The notes under the pieces were generated by a model, which was not told where the DNA came from, searched no databases, and saw nothing but the letters and a program-made list of their open reading frames with translations. A program made the translations under genes and the position numbers. From Modestobacter sp. DSM 44400 (GTDB taxonomy: Bacteria; Actinomycetota; Actinomycetes; Mycobacteriales; Geodermatophilaceae), in NCBI RefSeq assembly GCF_900107175.1, contig NZ_FNOZ01000035.1, positions 1 to 43,853 of the forward strand: a DNA stretch of 43,853 nucleotides. The letters run 5' to 3'. This document shows positions 15,781-23,789 of this stretch, piece by piece. Within the stretch, counting starts at the first letter, position 1, and each line of letters begins with the position of its first letter.

Positions 15781-18700
15781 TTACGCCATCAGCGGGTCGG
15801 CGTCCTCGTCGGCGACGTAGGCCGCCCAGAGCCGGCCGTAGGCGCCGTCGCGCGCGAGCAGCTCGTCGTGCGTGCCGGTCTCCGCCACCCGCCCGCCGTC
15901 CAGCACCACGACCCGGTCGGCGCGGGCCGCGGTGGTCAGCCGGTGGGCGACCACCAGCGTCGTCCGCCGCCGGGCCACCGCGTCGGCGGCCCGCGTCACG
16001 GCGGCCTCGGTGGCCAGGTCCAGCGAGGCGGTGGCCTCGTCGAACAGCAGGACGTCGGGATCGACCAGCTCGGCGCGCGCGAGGGCCAGCAGCTGCCGCT
16101 GGCCGGCCGACAGCGACCGGCCGCGCTCCCCCACCGGCGTCCGGTAGCCCTGTGGCAGGTCGGCCACCATGTCGTGTGCGCCGACCGCCCGCGCGGCGGC
16201 CTCCACCTCGGCGTCGGTGGCGGCCGGCCGGCCGTAGGCGATGGCGTCCCGCACGGTGCCCTCGAACAGGTAGGCCTCCTGTGGCACGACGCCCAGCCGG
16301 CCCCGGTACTGCAGCAGGTCCAGCGTCCGAAGGTCCGCGCCGTCGACGCAGACCGCCCCCGACGTCGGGTCGTAGAAGCGGGCGACCAGCTTCACCACCG
16401 TCGACTTGCCGGCCCCGGTCTCTCCGACCAGCGCCACCGTCTCCCCCGGCGCGACGGTGAGCGAGACGTCGCGCAGCGCCGGCGTGGGCGCCCCGCGGTA
16501 GGAGAACGTGACGTCGGCCAGGCGCACCTCGCCGCGCAGCCGCCCGACCGGCGCCGGATGTGCGGCCGCCGGGGTCGACGTCTCCAACCGCAGCAGGTCC
16601 CGCAGCCGGCGCAGCCCGACCGATGCCTGCTGGTAGCTGTCGAACACCTGGGACAGCTGCTGGACCGGGGCGAAGAACGTGTTGACGTAGAGCAGGAAGG
16701 CGATGAGGACGCCGGCGGTCATCGTGCCGGCCGACACCCTGGCCGCCCCGACGGCGAGCACCGCCGCCGCCGCCACCTCGGACAGGAACTCGACGAACGG
16801 GAAGTAGGTGGCGATGTACCGCTGTGCCCGCAGCCGGACGTCGCGGTAGGCGCGTGCGTATCCCCGGAACACCTCGGTCGAGTGCTCGGACCGGTCGAAC
16901 GCCTGCGTCACCCGGACGCCGGCGACGTCCTCCTGCAGCCGGGCGTTGACCGCGCTGACCCGTTCCCGGGCCTCGGTGTAGGCCGGCACCGACCGCGCAC
17001 GGAACCACATCGTGGCTGCCACCAGCACCGGCAGCGTGGCCACCAGCACCAGCGCCAGCTCGGCGTCCAGCACGACGAGCGCCACCAGCACCCCGACCAG
17101 GGTCAGCAGGCTGACCACCGCGGTGGTCAGCCCGGTCTGCAGGAACGCCGACAGCGCGTCGACGTCGGTGGTCATCCGGGTCATGATCCTTCCCGCCAGC
17201 TCGCGCTCGTAGTAGGCCAGCCCGAGCCGCTGGAGCTGGGCGAAGGTCGTGACCCGCAGCGTGTAGAGCAGCCGCTCCCCGGTGCGACCGGTCAGCCGGG
17301 TCGAGCCGATGAGCACTGCCCAGTCGGCCAGCACGACCGCGAGCGCGATCCCCGAGACCCCGAGCAGGAGGGGGAACGAGCCGGCGGTGATGCCACGGTC
17401 GACGCCGTCGCGGACCAGCGCGGGGAGCGCCAGCCCGGCGGCGGCGTCCAGCGCCACCAGGACCAGCGCGGCGGCCAGCACCCACCGGAACGGCCGGATC
17501 AGCGACCACAGCGAGAAGTGCCGGTCGGCGGCGCGCGCCCGCTGGGCCGGCACGTCGGGCTCGTCGACCGTCGGCGGCAGCCGGTCGACCAGCGCCCGCA
17601 GGGACGCCGTCGGAGCGGCCGCGGCCATCGCCGAGCCAGGGCCGCCGATGGACGTGGCGGCGCTCCGCAGCGGAGCGTCGTCCCGCCCTGCCGACGGTGC
17701 GACGTCCGGCCAGGCCGCCGGGGTCACCGCGCCCGTCGGTGGCCCGTCGGCCGGCGGCGGCTCCGCGCCGGTGCCGGACAGCAGCTGCCGGTACAGCGGG
17801 CTGCGGGCCTCCAGCTCCGCGGCGGTGCCGACGTCGACCAGCCGGCCGGCGTCGAGCACGGCCACCCGGTCGGCCAGGGCCAGCGTGGAGCGGCGGTGCG
17901 CCACCAGCAGCGTCGTCCGGGCGTGCATGCCGCTGCGCAGCGCGGCGTGGATGCGGGCCTCGACCGCGGTGTCGACCGCGGAGGTGGCGTCGTCGAGCAC
18001 CAGCACCCGCGGGTCGATCAGCAGCGCCCGGGCCAGGGCCACCCGCTGCCGCTGCCCGCCGGAGAGGGTGAGCCCCTGCTCGCCGACGACGGTGTCGTAG
18101 CCGTCGGGCAGTGCGCTGATGAAGCCGTCGGCCTGGGCCGCGCGCGCCGCGGCCCGCACCTCGGCGTCGGTAGCGTCGGGCCGACCGAAGGCGATGTTGG
18201 ACCGCACGGTGTCGGAGAACAGGAAGCTGTCCTCGAACACCACCCCGAGGGCCGACCGCAGCGACTCCGTCCGCAGCGTGCGCACGTCCGCACCGCCCAC
18301 CCGGACGGCGCCGGCTGAGGCGTCGTAGAAGCGCGGCAACAGGCTGACGATGCTCGACTTCCCGGACCCCGAGGTGCCGATCAGCGCCAGCGTCTCCCCC
18401 GGCTCGACCCGCAGCGATACGCCGCTGAGCACCGGCCGGTCGGCCGAGTGGCCGAAGGTGACGTCGTCCAGCTCGACGGTCAGCGGGCCGGCCGACAGCT
18501 CGTCGTCCCCACTGACCAGCGTGGGCCGCGCGTCGACGACCTCGAGCACCCGCTCGATGCCGGCCCGGGCCTGCTGCCCGATCGCGAGGACGGCGGCCAA
18601 CTGGCGCACCGGGGAGACCAGCGCGGCCAGGTAGGTGGCGAAGGCCAGGAAGGTGCCCAATGTGATCGACCCGCGCAGCGCGAGCCAGCCGCCGAACAGC

Positions 18701-19545
18701 AGCACGCCGACCTGGCCGAGCGCGGGGACGGTCTGCAGTGCGGGGTTGTAGCGCGAGGTGAACCGGACGACGCGCATCCGGGCGCCGAACAGCCGCCGGG
18801 CGCCCCGGTCGATCCGGTCCAGCTCGCGGTCCTCCTGCCCGAACCCCTTCACCACCCGGACGCCGGTGACCGCGGCCTCGACGTCGCCGACGACCACGCC
18901 GGCCTGCTGCTGGGCCGCCCAGTTCGCCGGGAACAGGTCGCGGCGGGAGCGCAGGGCCAGCCACCACAGCGCCGGGCCGACGGCGATCGCGACCAGGGTC
19001 AGCAGGGGCGAGAGCCAGGCCATCACGACCAGCGAGATGACGAACAGCAGCGCGTTGCCGATCAGGTTGGGCAGGAACGCGAGCAGCCCCTGCACGAGCG
19101 TGACGTCGCTGATCGACCGGCTGACCGTCTGCCCGGTCTGCAGCCGGTCCTGCCCCGGCCCGTCCAACCGGGACAGCGACGCGGCGAGGTCGTTGCGCAG
19201 GTCGTACTGCACGTCCAGCGACAGCCGGCCGGCGAGGAAGCGGCGCACGAAGCCGGCGGCGAAGCGCAGCATCCCGGCCGCGACCAGCGCGACCACGTAA
19301 GGGGTGACGTCGACGGCCGCACCGGAGCCGCCGGCGGCGACCACCTGGTCGATGACGGCGCGGGTCAGCAGCGGCACGGCCGCGGCGATCACCGATCCCA
19401 CCAGGGCGGCCCCGAACGCGCCGAAGAGGTCGAAGCGGTGGCGCAGGCAGTAGCCCACCAGCCGGCGCAGCCAGCCACCCTCGGCGGGTGGTCGCGGCTG
19501 CTCCACCGGAACGGGACGAGCGACCTGCTCGACGGTCGCGCTCAC
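15781..19545 (-). CDS. Fused double ABC exporter (TMD-NBD-TMD-NBD)
   Basis: This 1254-residue protein contains two complete type IV ABC exporter halves in one chain. The first membrane domain spans about residues 25-330 and its ATPase about 355-590; the second membrane domain about 660-980 and its ATPase about 1010-1250. Site features: Walker A GTSGSGKSS (about 390) and GETGAGKST (about 1043), signatures LSGGQ (about 494) and LSAGQ (about 1143), Walker B LVLDDATSAVD (about 515) and LLFDEATASLD (about 1166). The first Walker B is followed by Asp, not the catalytic Glu, so one ATP site is probably degenerate, as in heterodimeric exporters such as TM287/288. The substrate is unknown (drug or lipid). 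GTG start chosen where the TMD leader begins; the frame itself is open further. Confidence 0.9.
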   Translation of the reverse strand: MSATVEQVARPVPVEQPRPPAEGGWLRRLVGYCLRHRFDLFGAFGAALVGSVIAAAVPLLTRAVIDQVVAAGGSGAAVDVTPYVVALVAAGMLRFAAGFVRRFLAGRLSLDVQYDLRNDLAASLSRLDGPGQDRLQTGQTVSRSISDVTLVQGLLAFLPNLIGNALLFVISLVVMAWLSPLLTLVAIAVGPALWWLALRSRRDLFPANWAAQQQAGVVVGDVEAAVTGVRVVKGFGQEDRELDRIDRGARRLFGARMRVVRFTSRYNPALQTVPALGQVGVLLFGGWLALRGSITLGTFLAFATYLAALVSPVRQLAAVLAIGQQARAGIERVLEVVDARPTLVSGDDELSAGPLTVELDDVTFGHSADRPVLSGVSLRVEPGETLALIGTSGSGKSSIVSLLPRFYDASAGAVRVGGADVRTLRTESLRSALGVVFEDSFLFSDTVRSNIAFGRPDATDAEVRAAARAAQADGFISALPDGYDTVVGEQGLTLSGGQRQRVALARALLIDPRVLVLDDATSAVDTAVEARIHAALRSGMHARTTLLVAHRRSTLALADRVAVLDAGRLVDVGTAAELEARSPLYRQLLSGTGAEPPPADGPPTGAVTPAAWPDVAPSAGRDDAPLRSAATSIGGPGSAMAAAAPTASLRALVDRLPPTVDEPDVPAQRARAADRHFSLWSLIRPFRWVLAAALVLVALDAAAGLALPALVRDGVDRGITAGSFPLLLGVSGIALAVVLADWAVLIGSTRLTGRTGERLLYTLRVTTFAQLQRLGLAYYERELAGRIMTRMTTDVDALSAFLQTGLTTAVVSLLTLVGVLVALVVLDAELALVLVATLPVLVAATMWFRARSVPAYTEARERVSAVNARLQEDVAGVRVTQAFDRSEHSTEVFRGYARAYRDVRLRAQRYIATYFPFVEFLSEVAAAAVLAVGAARVSAGTMTAGVLIAFLLYVNTFFAPVQQLSQVFDSYQQASVGLRRLRDLLRLETSTPAAAHPAPVGRLRGEVRLADVTFSYRGAPTPALRDVSLTVAPGETVALVGETGAGKSTVVKLVARFYDPTSGAVCVDGADLRTLDLLQYRGRLGVVPQEAYLFEGTVRDAIAYGRPAATDAEVEAAARAVGAHDMVADLPQGYRTPVGERGRSLSAGQRQLLALARAELVDPDVLLFDEATASLDLATEAAVTRAADAVARRRTTLVVAHRLTTAARADRVVVLDGGRVAETGTHDELLARDGAYGRLWAAYVADEDADPLMA

Positions 19546-19629
19546 CCGCGCGGAACGACGGGTGGGTGCGGCACGCCGTCCAGTGTGCGACGACGCGCCC
19601 GTCCGCGCCGGGATGGGAGGCTCCCGCCC

Positions 19630-21588
19630 GTGGCAGAACGGGGGTTGCGAGCGCCGGCGTGGCTGGAGGAGCTCGTCCGCACCAGCCGACCGGCGGTGCC
19701 GTGGCGGGACGTCTTCCGGTTCGCCGTCGTCATACCGGCTCCGCTGGCGGTGGCGATCGGGGTCAACGGGGGCGTGCAGGCCGGGGGCCCCGCGCTGGGC
19801 GCAGGCATCTTCGCCACGACGGGGGCGCTGGCCGCCACGATCGCGCCGCAGTCGGGGCCGCTGCGCACCCGGTTGCGCCGGGTCGCTGCAGTGTCCCTGT
19901 TCGGCGGTGCCGGCCTGGTCATCGGACACGCCGCCACCGGGGACGGATGGATCTCGGTGGCCGTGATCGCGGTCGTCTCGGCGCTGTCGGCGTTGATCAG
20001 CTCCGTCAGCGGCGCCTTCTCCCTCGGTGCACTGCAGCTGCTGGTCTACACCGCGCTGTCCTCGGGTCTCGCGACCACGCTGTCCTGGTCGTGGGAGGTG
20101 GCCTGCTTCCTCGCCGGCGCGGCCTGGGCGACCCTCGCCGTCCTGGTACAGGCCCGCACCGAGCCACTGGACCCCGACCGGTCCGCCGTGGGAACTGTCT
20201 TCACCCGGATCGCCGAGCTGCTCGCCGCGATCGGCACCCCGGGCGGAGAGGACGCCCGGCGCGCCCTGACCGGTGCGCTCAACGACGGCTACGACCGGGT
20301 CATCCACACCCGCAGCCGCTCGGCCGGCCGGAGCCGCGAGCTCGCCGAGCTGGCCGGGATCCTGAATGCCGCCGCCCCGCTGGTGGAGGCCGCAGTGGCC
20401 AGTGCCCGTGCCGGGGTGACGGCCGACTCGCGGGACATCGGTGCCACGCACGCCCTGGCCAGCGCGGTCACCCGACGGAACCCGCTGCTCGGTGAACGGC
20501 CGGCCCCGGTGACGGCGGGGCCGACGCAGCGGCGGGCCGTACGGCACGGGATCCGGCTGGTGTGGAACGTCGTCGGTGACCCGGAGGAGCGGGCGAGCGC
20601 AGCGGTTCCCCGCACCGAGGTCGACTGGCCGGTCCGGGCGCGGGACCTGGTGGACCGCACGGTGGGCAACCCCGATTCCCGGGCCTTTGCCGTCCGGCTC
20701 GCCCTGTGCATGACGGTCGCCGAGGTTGCGCGGCAGACGCTGACGATCGAGCGGCCCTACTGGGTGCTGCTGACCGTGGCGATCGTGCTGAAGCCCGACT
20801 TCGGCTCGGTGTTCACCCGCGCCGTGCAACGCGGCGCCGGCACGCTGCTCGGCGTCCTGCTCGGCTCGCTGCTGCTGGCGTTCGTGCCCCGCGACGTCTG
20901 GGTGCTGGTTGCCATGGCAATCGCCGCCGGCATCCTCCCGTGGGCCCGCAACGCCAGCTACGGGATCTTCAGCATCTTCCTGACACCCGTGGTCATCCTG
21001 CTGCTGGACCTGGCCGCGCCGGGCGGAGCGCAGCTGGTCGGCGCCCGGCTGATCGACACCCTCATCGGCTGCGCGATCGTGCTGGTGTTCGGCTACCTGC
21101 TGTGGCCGCAGACCTGGCGGGCCCCGCTGGACGACGCCCTGCGCGACGCCGCGACCGCGCTCGACCGGTTCGTCGACGCCGCGTTCACCAAGTCACCCGA
21201 GGACACCCGGCGGGCGCGCCGGGCGAGCTACCGGGCGCTCACCGAGCTGCAGACGCAGCTGCAGCGCCGGCTGGCCGAGCCGCCGCCGATCAGCACCCGG
21301 GCCGCGGCCTGGTACCCGGTGATCGTGCAGCTGGAGCGGACGTCGGACGCGGTGACCGAGGCGGTCATCGCCATGCGGGCCGGGGAGCCGGTGCCTGAGC
21401 CGGGCCAGGTCGCCGTCCTGGGGCGGGCGATCCGGCAGCTCGAGGACGACCTGCGCAATCACCGGCCGCCCGACGACGCGGAGATCCACGCCGAGGGCGT
21501 GCTCGGTCCGGTCGCCCGGGAGGTGGATACGGCCAGGCGGCTGGTGCGGCAGACCATCCCCGGGCGGGGCGCCGATCCGGCGATGTGA
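19630..21588 (+). CDS. FUSC-family membrane protein (YccS/aromatic acid exporter type)
   Basis: This 652-residue protein has two blocks of about five to six transmembrane helices (about 25-175 and 355-490), each followed by a soluble helical domain. The sequence RPYWVLLTVAIVLKPDFGSVFTRAVQRGAGTLLG is the FUSC signature, and the C-terminal half is helical with conserved RRASYRALTELQTQLQR. Relatives are linked to export of aromatic acids or lipid modification. GTG start at 19630, just after GGGAGG. It is divergent from the ABC exporter with 84 bp between starts, so the two share a promoter region and may be co-regulated. Confidence 0.85.
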   Translation: MAERGLRAPAWLEELVRTSRPAVPWRDVFRFAVVIPAPLAVAIGVNGGVQAGGPALGAGIFATTGALAATIAPQSGPLRTRLRRVAAVSLFGGAGLVIGHAATGDGWISVAVIAVVSALSALISSVSGAFSLGALQLLVYTALSSGLATTLSWSWEVACFLAGAAWATLAVLVQARTEPLDPDRSAVGTVFTRIAELLAAIGTPGGEDARRALTGALNDGYDRVIHTRSRSAGRSRELAELAGILNAAAPLVEAAVASARAGVTADSRDIGATHALASAVTRRNPLLGERPAPVTAGPTQRRAVRHGIRLVWNVVGDPEERASAAVPRTEVDWPVRARDLVDRTVGNPDSRAFAVRLALCMTVAEVARQTLTIERPYWVLLTVAIVLKPDFGSVFTRAVQRGAGTLLGVLLGSLLLAFVPRDVWVLVAMAIAAGILPWARNASYGIFSIFLTPVVILLLDLAAPGGAQLVGARLIDTLIGCAIVLVFGYLLWPQTWRAPLDDALRDAATALDRFVDAAFTKSPEDTRRARRASYRALTELQTQLQRRLAEPPPISTRAAAWYPVIVQLERTSDAVTEAVIAMRAGEPVPEPGQVAVLGRAIRQLEDDLRNHRPPDDAEIHAEGVLGPVAREVDTARRLVRQTIPGRGADPAM

Positions 21589-21600
21589 GCCCAACCGGAT

Positions 21601-21635
21601 GCGGTCGCCGGCGTTCCCGCGCCGCCGGCGACCGC
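21601..21635. terminator. Bidirectional hairpin terminator
   Basis: GCGGTCGCCGGCG (21601-21613) pairs perfectly with CGCCGGCGACCGC (21623-21635) across a nine-base loop, with TTT following on the plus strand. It lies between the converging FUSC gene and the secreted-protein gene and can serve both. Confidence 0.8.
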
Positions 21636-21648
21636 TTTCCGGTGCGGA

Positions 21649-22203
21649 CTACCCGCGGTGGGCCTCGTAGAGGGTCTCGGTCTCGGCCTCCGGGTCCTCG
21701 CTGATGTCGAGCAGGTTCACCACGCCCTTGGCCCTGGAGTAGTCACCGGTGCCGCCGGTGACCGCGATGTCGAACTGCAGTGCCTCGGTCTCGCTCTGGG
21801 TGCTGAAGTCGACGACGACGGAGCCGTGCAGCTGCGATCCGCTGTCGAAGACGAAGGCGATGTCGCACGCGAAGGTGAAGTCGTAGACCTGGGCCGTGCA
21901 CTCGATGTGCGTACGACCCACCTCGTCTCCGCGGGTGGTGCCGTCGTCGGTCTCGTACAGGGCCTCGCTGATGAACAGCCGGCTGCCGACCGGGGCGGAC
22001 TCGTCCTCCTCCCCGTCCATCGGCGGCTCCTCGTCCCCGGTGAACGTCTCGCCGTCGGGAAGGACGATGGCGAAGTGGTCCTCGACGGCGATCCACCTGT
22101 CGTTCTCGTCGTGGGACCCACCGTTCTATGTGGCGAGCGCGGTGCTCGGGCCCAGCAGGCCGCCGACCAGGACACATGCAGACAGCACAGCGATACGGCG
22201 CAT
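21649..22203 (-). pseudogene. Secreted dirigent/AOC-barrel-like protein with a stop after the signal peptide
   Basis: The frame from the ATG at 22203 encodes a signal peptide (MRRIAVLSACVLVGGLL, then GPSTALA and T) and then reaches TAG at 22126-22128. The same frame continues NGGSHDENDRWIAVEDHF and on to a 157-residue mature domain without another stop. The mature part shows VGSRLFISEALYET, HIECTAQVYDF and GGTGDYSRAKGVVNL, resembling the allene oxide cyclase barrel/dirigent fold. The stop is at codon 26, precisely at the cleavage region. I infer a recent nonsense mutation. A downstream ATG (22020) would give a cytosolic fragment of 123 residues. Confidence 0.7.
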
Positions 22204-22352
22204 CACGAACTCCTCAGATCCGCGTGGACGTTCCTGGACGCGATCGCGAGTCACAGGATCGGGCTGCCGTGGGGTGGGGTCAACCAGCCGGGGGTGGACA
22301 TCCCGAGGGCTCGGCACGGCGTCACAGTCAGCGCACAGGAAAGCCGATGGCG

Positions 22353-22424
22353 TGGGCGCGGCAGGGATCGAACCTGCGACCGCTCGCTTGTAAGGCGAGA
22401 GCTCTCCCGCTGAGCTACGCGCCC
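22353..22424 (-). tRNA. tRNA-Val (anticodon TAC)
   Basis: The gene is 72 nt. The acceptor stem GGGCGCG pairs with CGCGCCC, the D arm reads GCTCAGCGGGAGAGC, and the anticodon loop CTTACAA (stem CTCGC/GCGAG) gives TAC. The T arm contains GGTTCGATCCC. CCA does not appear fully encoded (the strand continues AC). Confidence 0.93.
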
Positions 22425-22450
22425 GAACGGCCGGAAAGTGCCCGGCCGCC

Positions 22451-22503
22451 GGCCCCCTCCGTACGTGCCCTGAGCTTGCGAAGGGCTCGGGGAGGGGGTC
22501 CTT
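22451..22503 (-). terminator. Post-stop structured element, copy b (after ahpE)
   Basis: It starts right after the TAG of ahpE: AAGGACCCCCTCCCCGAG, then CCCTTCGCAAGCTCAGGGC. The outer stem CCCCCTCC (22491-22498 on the plus strand) pairs with GGAGGGGG (22453-22460), and the inner GAGC pairs with GCTC. Same design as copies at 15722, 26604 and 36527. Confidence 0.65.
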
Positions 22504-22959
22504 CTACAGCTGCCCGACCGCGTCCTTCCAGCCGGACTGCGCGCGGGCGTCGCCGGGGGAGCTGACCTCGGCGAAGGCGACCTTTCCCTCGGCATCGATG
22601 AGGAAGGTACCGCGCAGCGCCATGCCGGCCTTGTCGTTGAAGACGCCGTAGGCCTGGGCGGTGGCCCCGTGCGGCCAGAAGTCCGACACCAGCGGGAACT
22701 GCAGCCCCTCCTTCTCGCGGAAGGCCTTCAGGCTGAAGGTCGGGTCGGTGCTGATCGCCACCACCCGGACGCCGGCGTCGGTGTAGGTGGCCAGCTCGTC
22801 GCGCAGCTGGCACAGCTCACCGGTGCAGGTGCCGGAGAACGCGAACGGGTAGAAGACGACGAGGACGGGCGCGCCCCGCAGCTCGGCCAGGGAGACGACC
22901 TGCTTGTCCTGGTCGGGGAGACTGAACTCGGGTGCGGTGTCGCCGACGGAGATGCTCAT
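22504..22959 (-). CDS. ahpE: AhpE-type one-cysteine peroxiredoxin
   Basis: This 151-residue peroxiredoxin reduces hydrogen peroxide and organic peroxides. The peroxidatic Cys is in FYPFAFSGTCTGELCQLRD (residues about 36-54), the AhpE pattern with a second Cys at +5. TDPTFSLKAFREKEGLQFPLVSD and RGTFLIDAEGKV follow. Length equals that of mycobacterial AhpE (Rv2238c), and the neighbouring DUF3052 gene and nearby aceE repeat the mycobacterial order. ATG start. The gene is 15 bp after the DUF3052 stop, so they form a pair. Reduction probably depends on mycothiol/mycoredoxin, by analogy only. Confidence 0.9.
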   Translation of the reverse strand: MSISVGDTAPEFSLPDQDKQVVSLAELRGAPVLVVFYPFAFSGTCTGELCQLRDELATYTDAGVRVVAISTDPTFSLKAFREKEGLQFPLVSDFWPHGATAQAYGVFNDKAGMALRGTFLIDAEGKVAFAEVSSPGDARAQSGWKDAVGQL

Positions 22960-22974
22960 GCCCCCGATCGTCCC

Positions 22975-23400
22975 TCAGCGCCGGGAGCGGGCTGCCTTCG
23001 GGGTGACCAGCCGGATGCCCGACCAGTCCTTGGCTGCCGAGATGCTCGAGGTCTGCTGCAGCCCCGCCGTCGGCGCGGCCTCGGTGACGTCGCCGGGCTC
23101 CACGTGACCGGTGCGCCCGGACTTGGGCACCAGCAGCCACACGACGCCGTCCTCGGCCAGGGAGGCGATGGAGTCGACGAGGGCGTCGATCAGGTCGCCG
23201 TCCTCCTCACGCCACCACAGCAGGACGACGTCGGCCACCTCGTCGGAGTCCTCGTCGACCATGTCCCCGCCGGAGAGCTCGACGACGGAGTCGCGCAGGT
23301 CCTCGTCGGCGTCCTCGTCCCAGCCGAGCTCCTGCACGACCATGCCCGGCTTGATCCCCAGCCGGGCAGCCATGCTGGTGCTGCCCGAGTCAACGCTCAT
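22975..23400 (-). CDS. DUF3052 protein (Rv2239c type)
   Basis: This 141-residue acidic protein of the actinobacterial DUF3052 family has unknown function. Typical parts are AARLGIKPGMVVQELGWDED, VVLLWWREEDGDL and DGVVWLLVPKSGRTGHVEPGD, and a C-terminal SAAKDWSGIRLV. The ATG at 23400 is preceded by GGAGG about 15 bp upstream; the open frame to 23556 has no further support. It is the promoter-proximal gene of the DUF3052-ahpE unit, divergent from aceE. Confidence 0.88.
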   Translation of the reverse strand: MSVDSGSTSMAARLGIKPGMVVQELGWDEDADEDLRDSVVELSGGDMVDEDSDEVADVVLLWWREEDGDLIDALVDSIASLAEDGVVWLLVPKSGRTGHVEPGDVTEAAPTAGLQQTSSISAAKDWSGIRLVTPKAARSRR

Positions 23401-23789
23401 CCCTGCTGTTCCTCCATGTGTTCGGCGCCTGGTCGGGCGCCTGATCCGGTGCGTGATCTGTACGGATGGTGCCCTGTCCGGGGCCGGGTCGCGCAATCGG
23501 TCACGGGCACAGCCTCCCGCACACGGTGCCCGCCGCGCTCGGCGAGGGGCTGGCACGGGGACCTGCAGCGACCTGCAGCCTCACCAGCGCACCCCCTTGC
23601 CCGGACACCGGCGCCGCCAGGGGGTCACCGTGTGCAGCGGAGCGTAGGGCATCTGGAACGTCGCGCAAGGGCTCGTACGCGGCCGGATGGCTCGGCATGC
23701 GGCCCGCAGCGACCGCGACCGACCTCGCTCGGCGGGCCGGTCGGCAGGGCCAGGTGACGCGGCGGCCCCTGTCAGGAGACGATGGGCAC
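23401..23789. promoter_or_regulatory. Divergent intergenic region of aceE and the DUF3052 gene
   Basis: These 389 bases hold no gene I can support. They contain a short direct repeat GACCTGCAGC twice (about 23559-23579) and, at 23774-23778, the AGGAG ribosome binding site that sets the aceE start at 23790. Promoters of both genes should lie here, but no clear hexamers stand out. Confidence 0.5.

Noticed and set aside
13709-18967. A 1752-codon open frame on the minus strand
   Set aside because: Only its last 415 codons are a real protein (NIF3-like). The rest is Arg/Gly/Pro-rich shadow of the ABC exporter and GNAT genes, kept open by high GC.
4162-22203. Stop-codon recoding (selenocysteine or pyrrolysine) for the two early-stop genes
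   Set aside because: The codons are TAA and TAG at places where relatives have ordinary residues, no catalytic position is involved, and no recoding genes or structures are seen.
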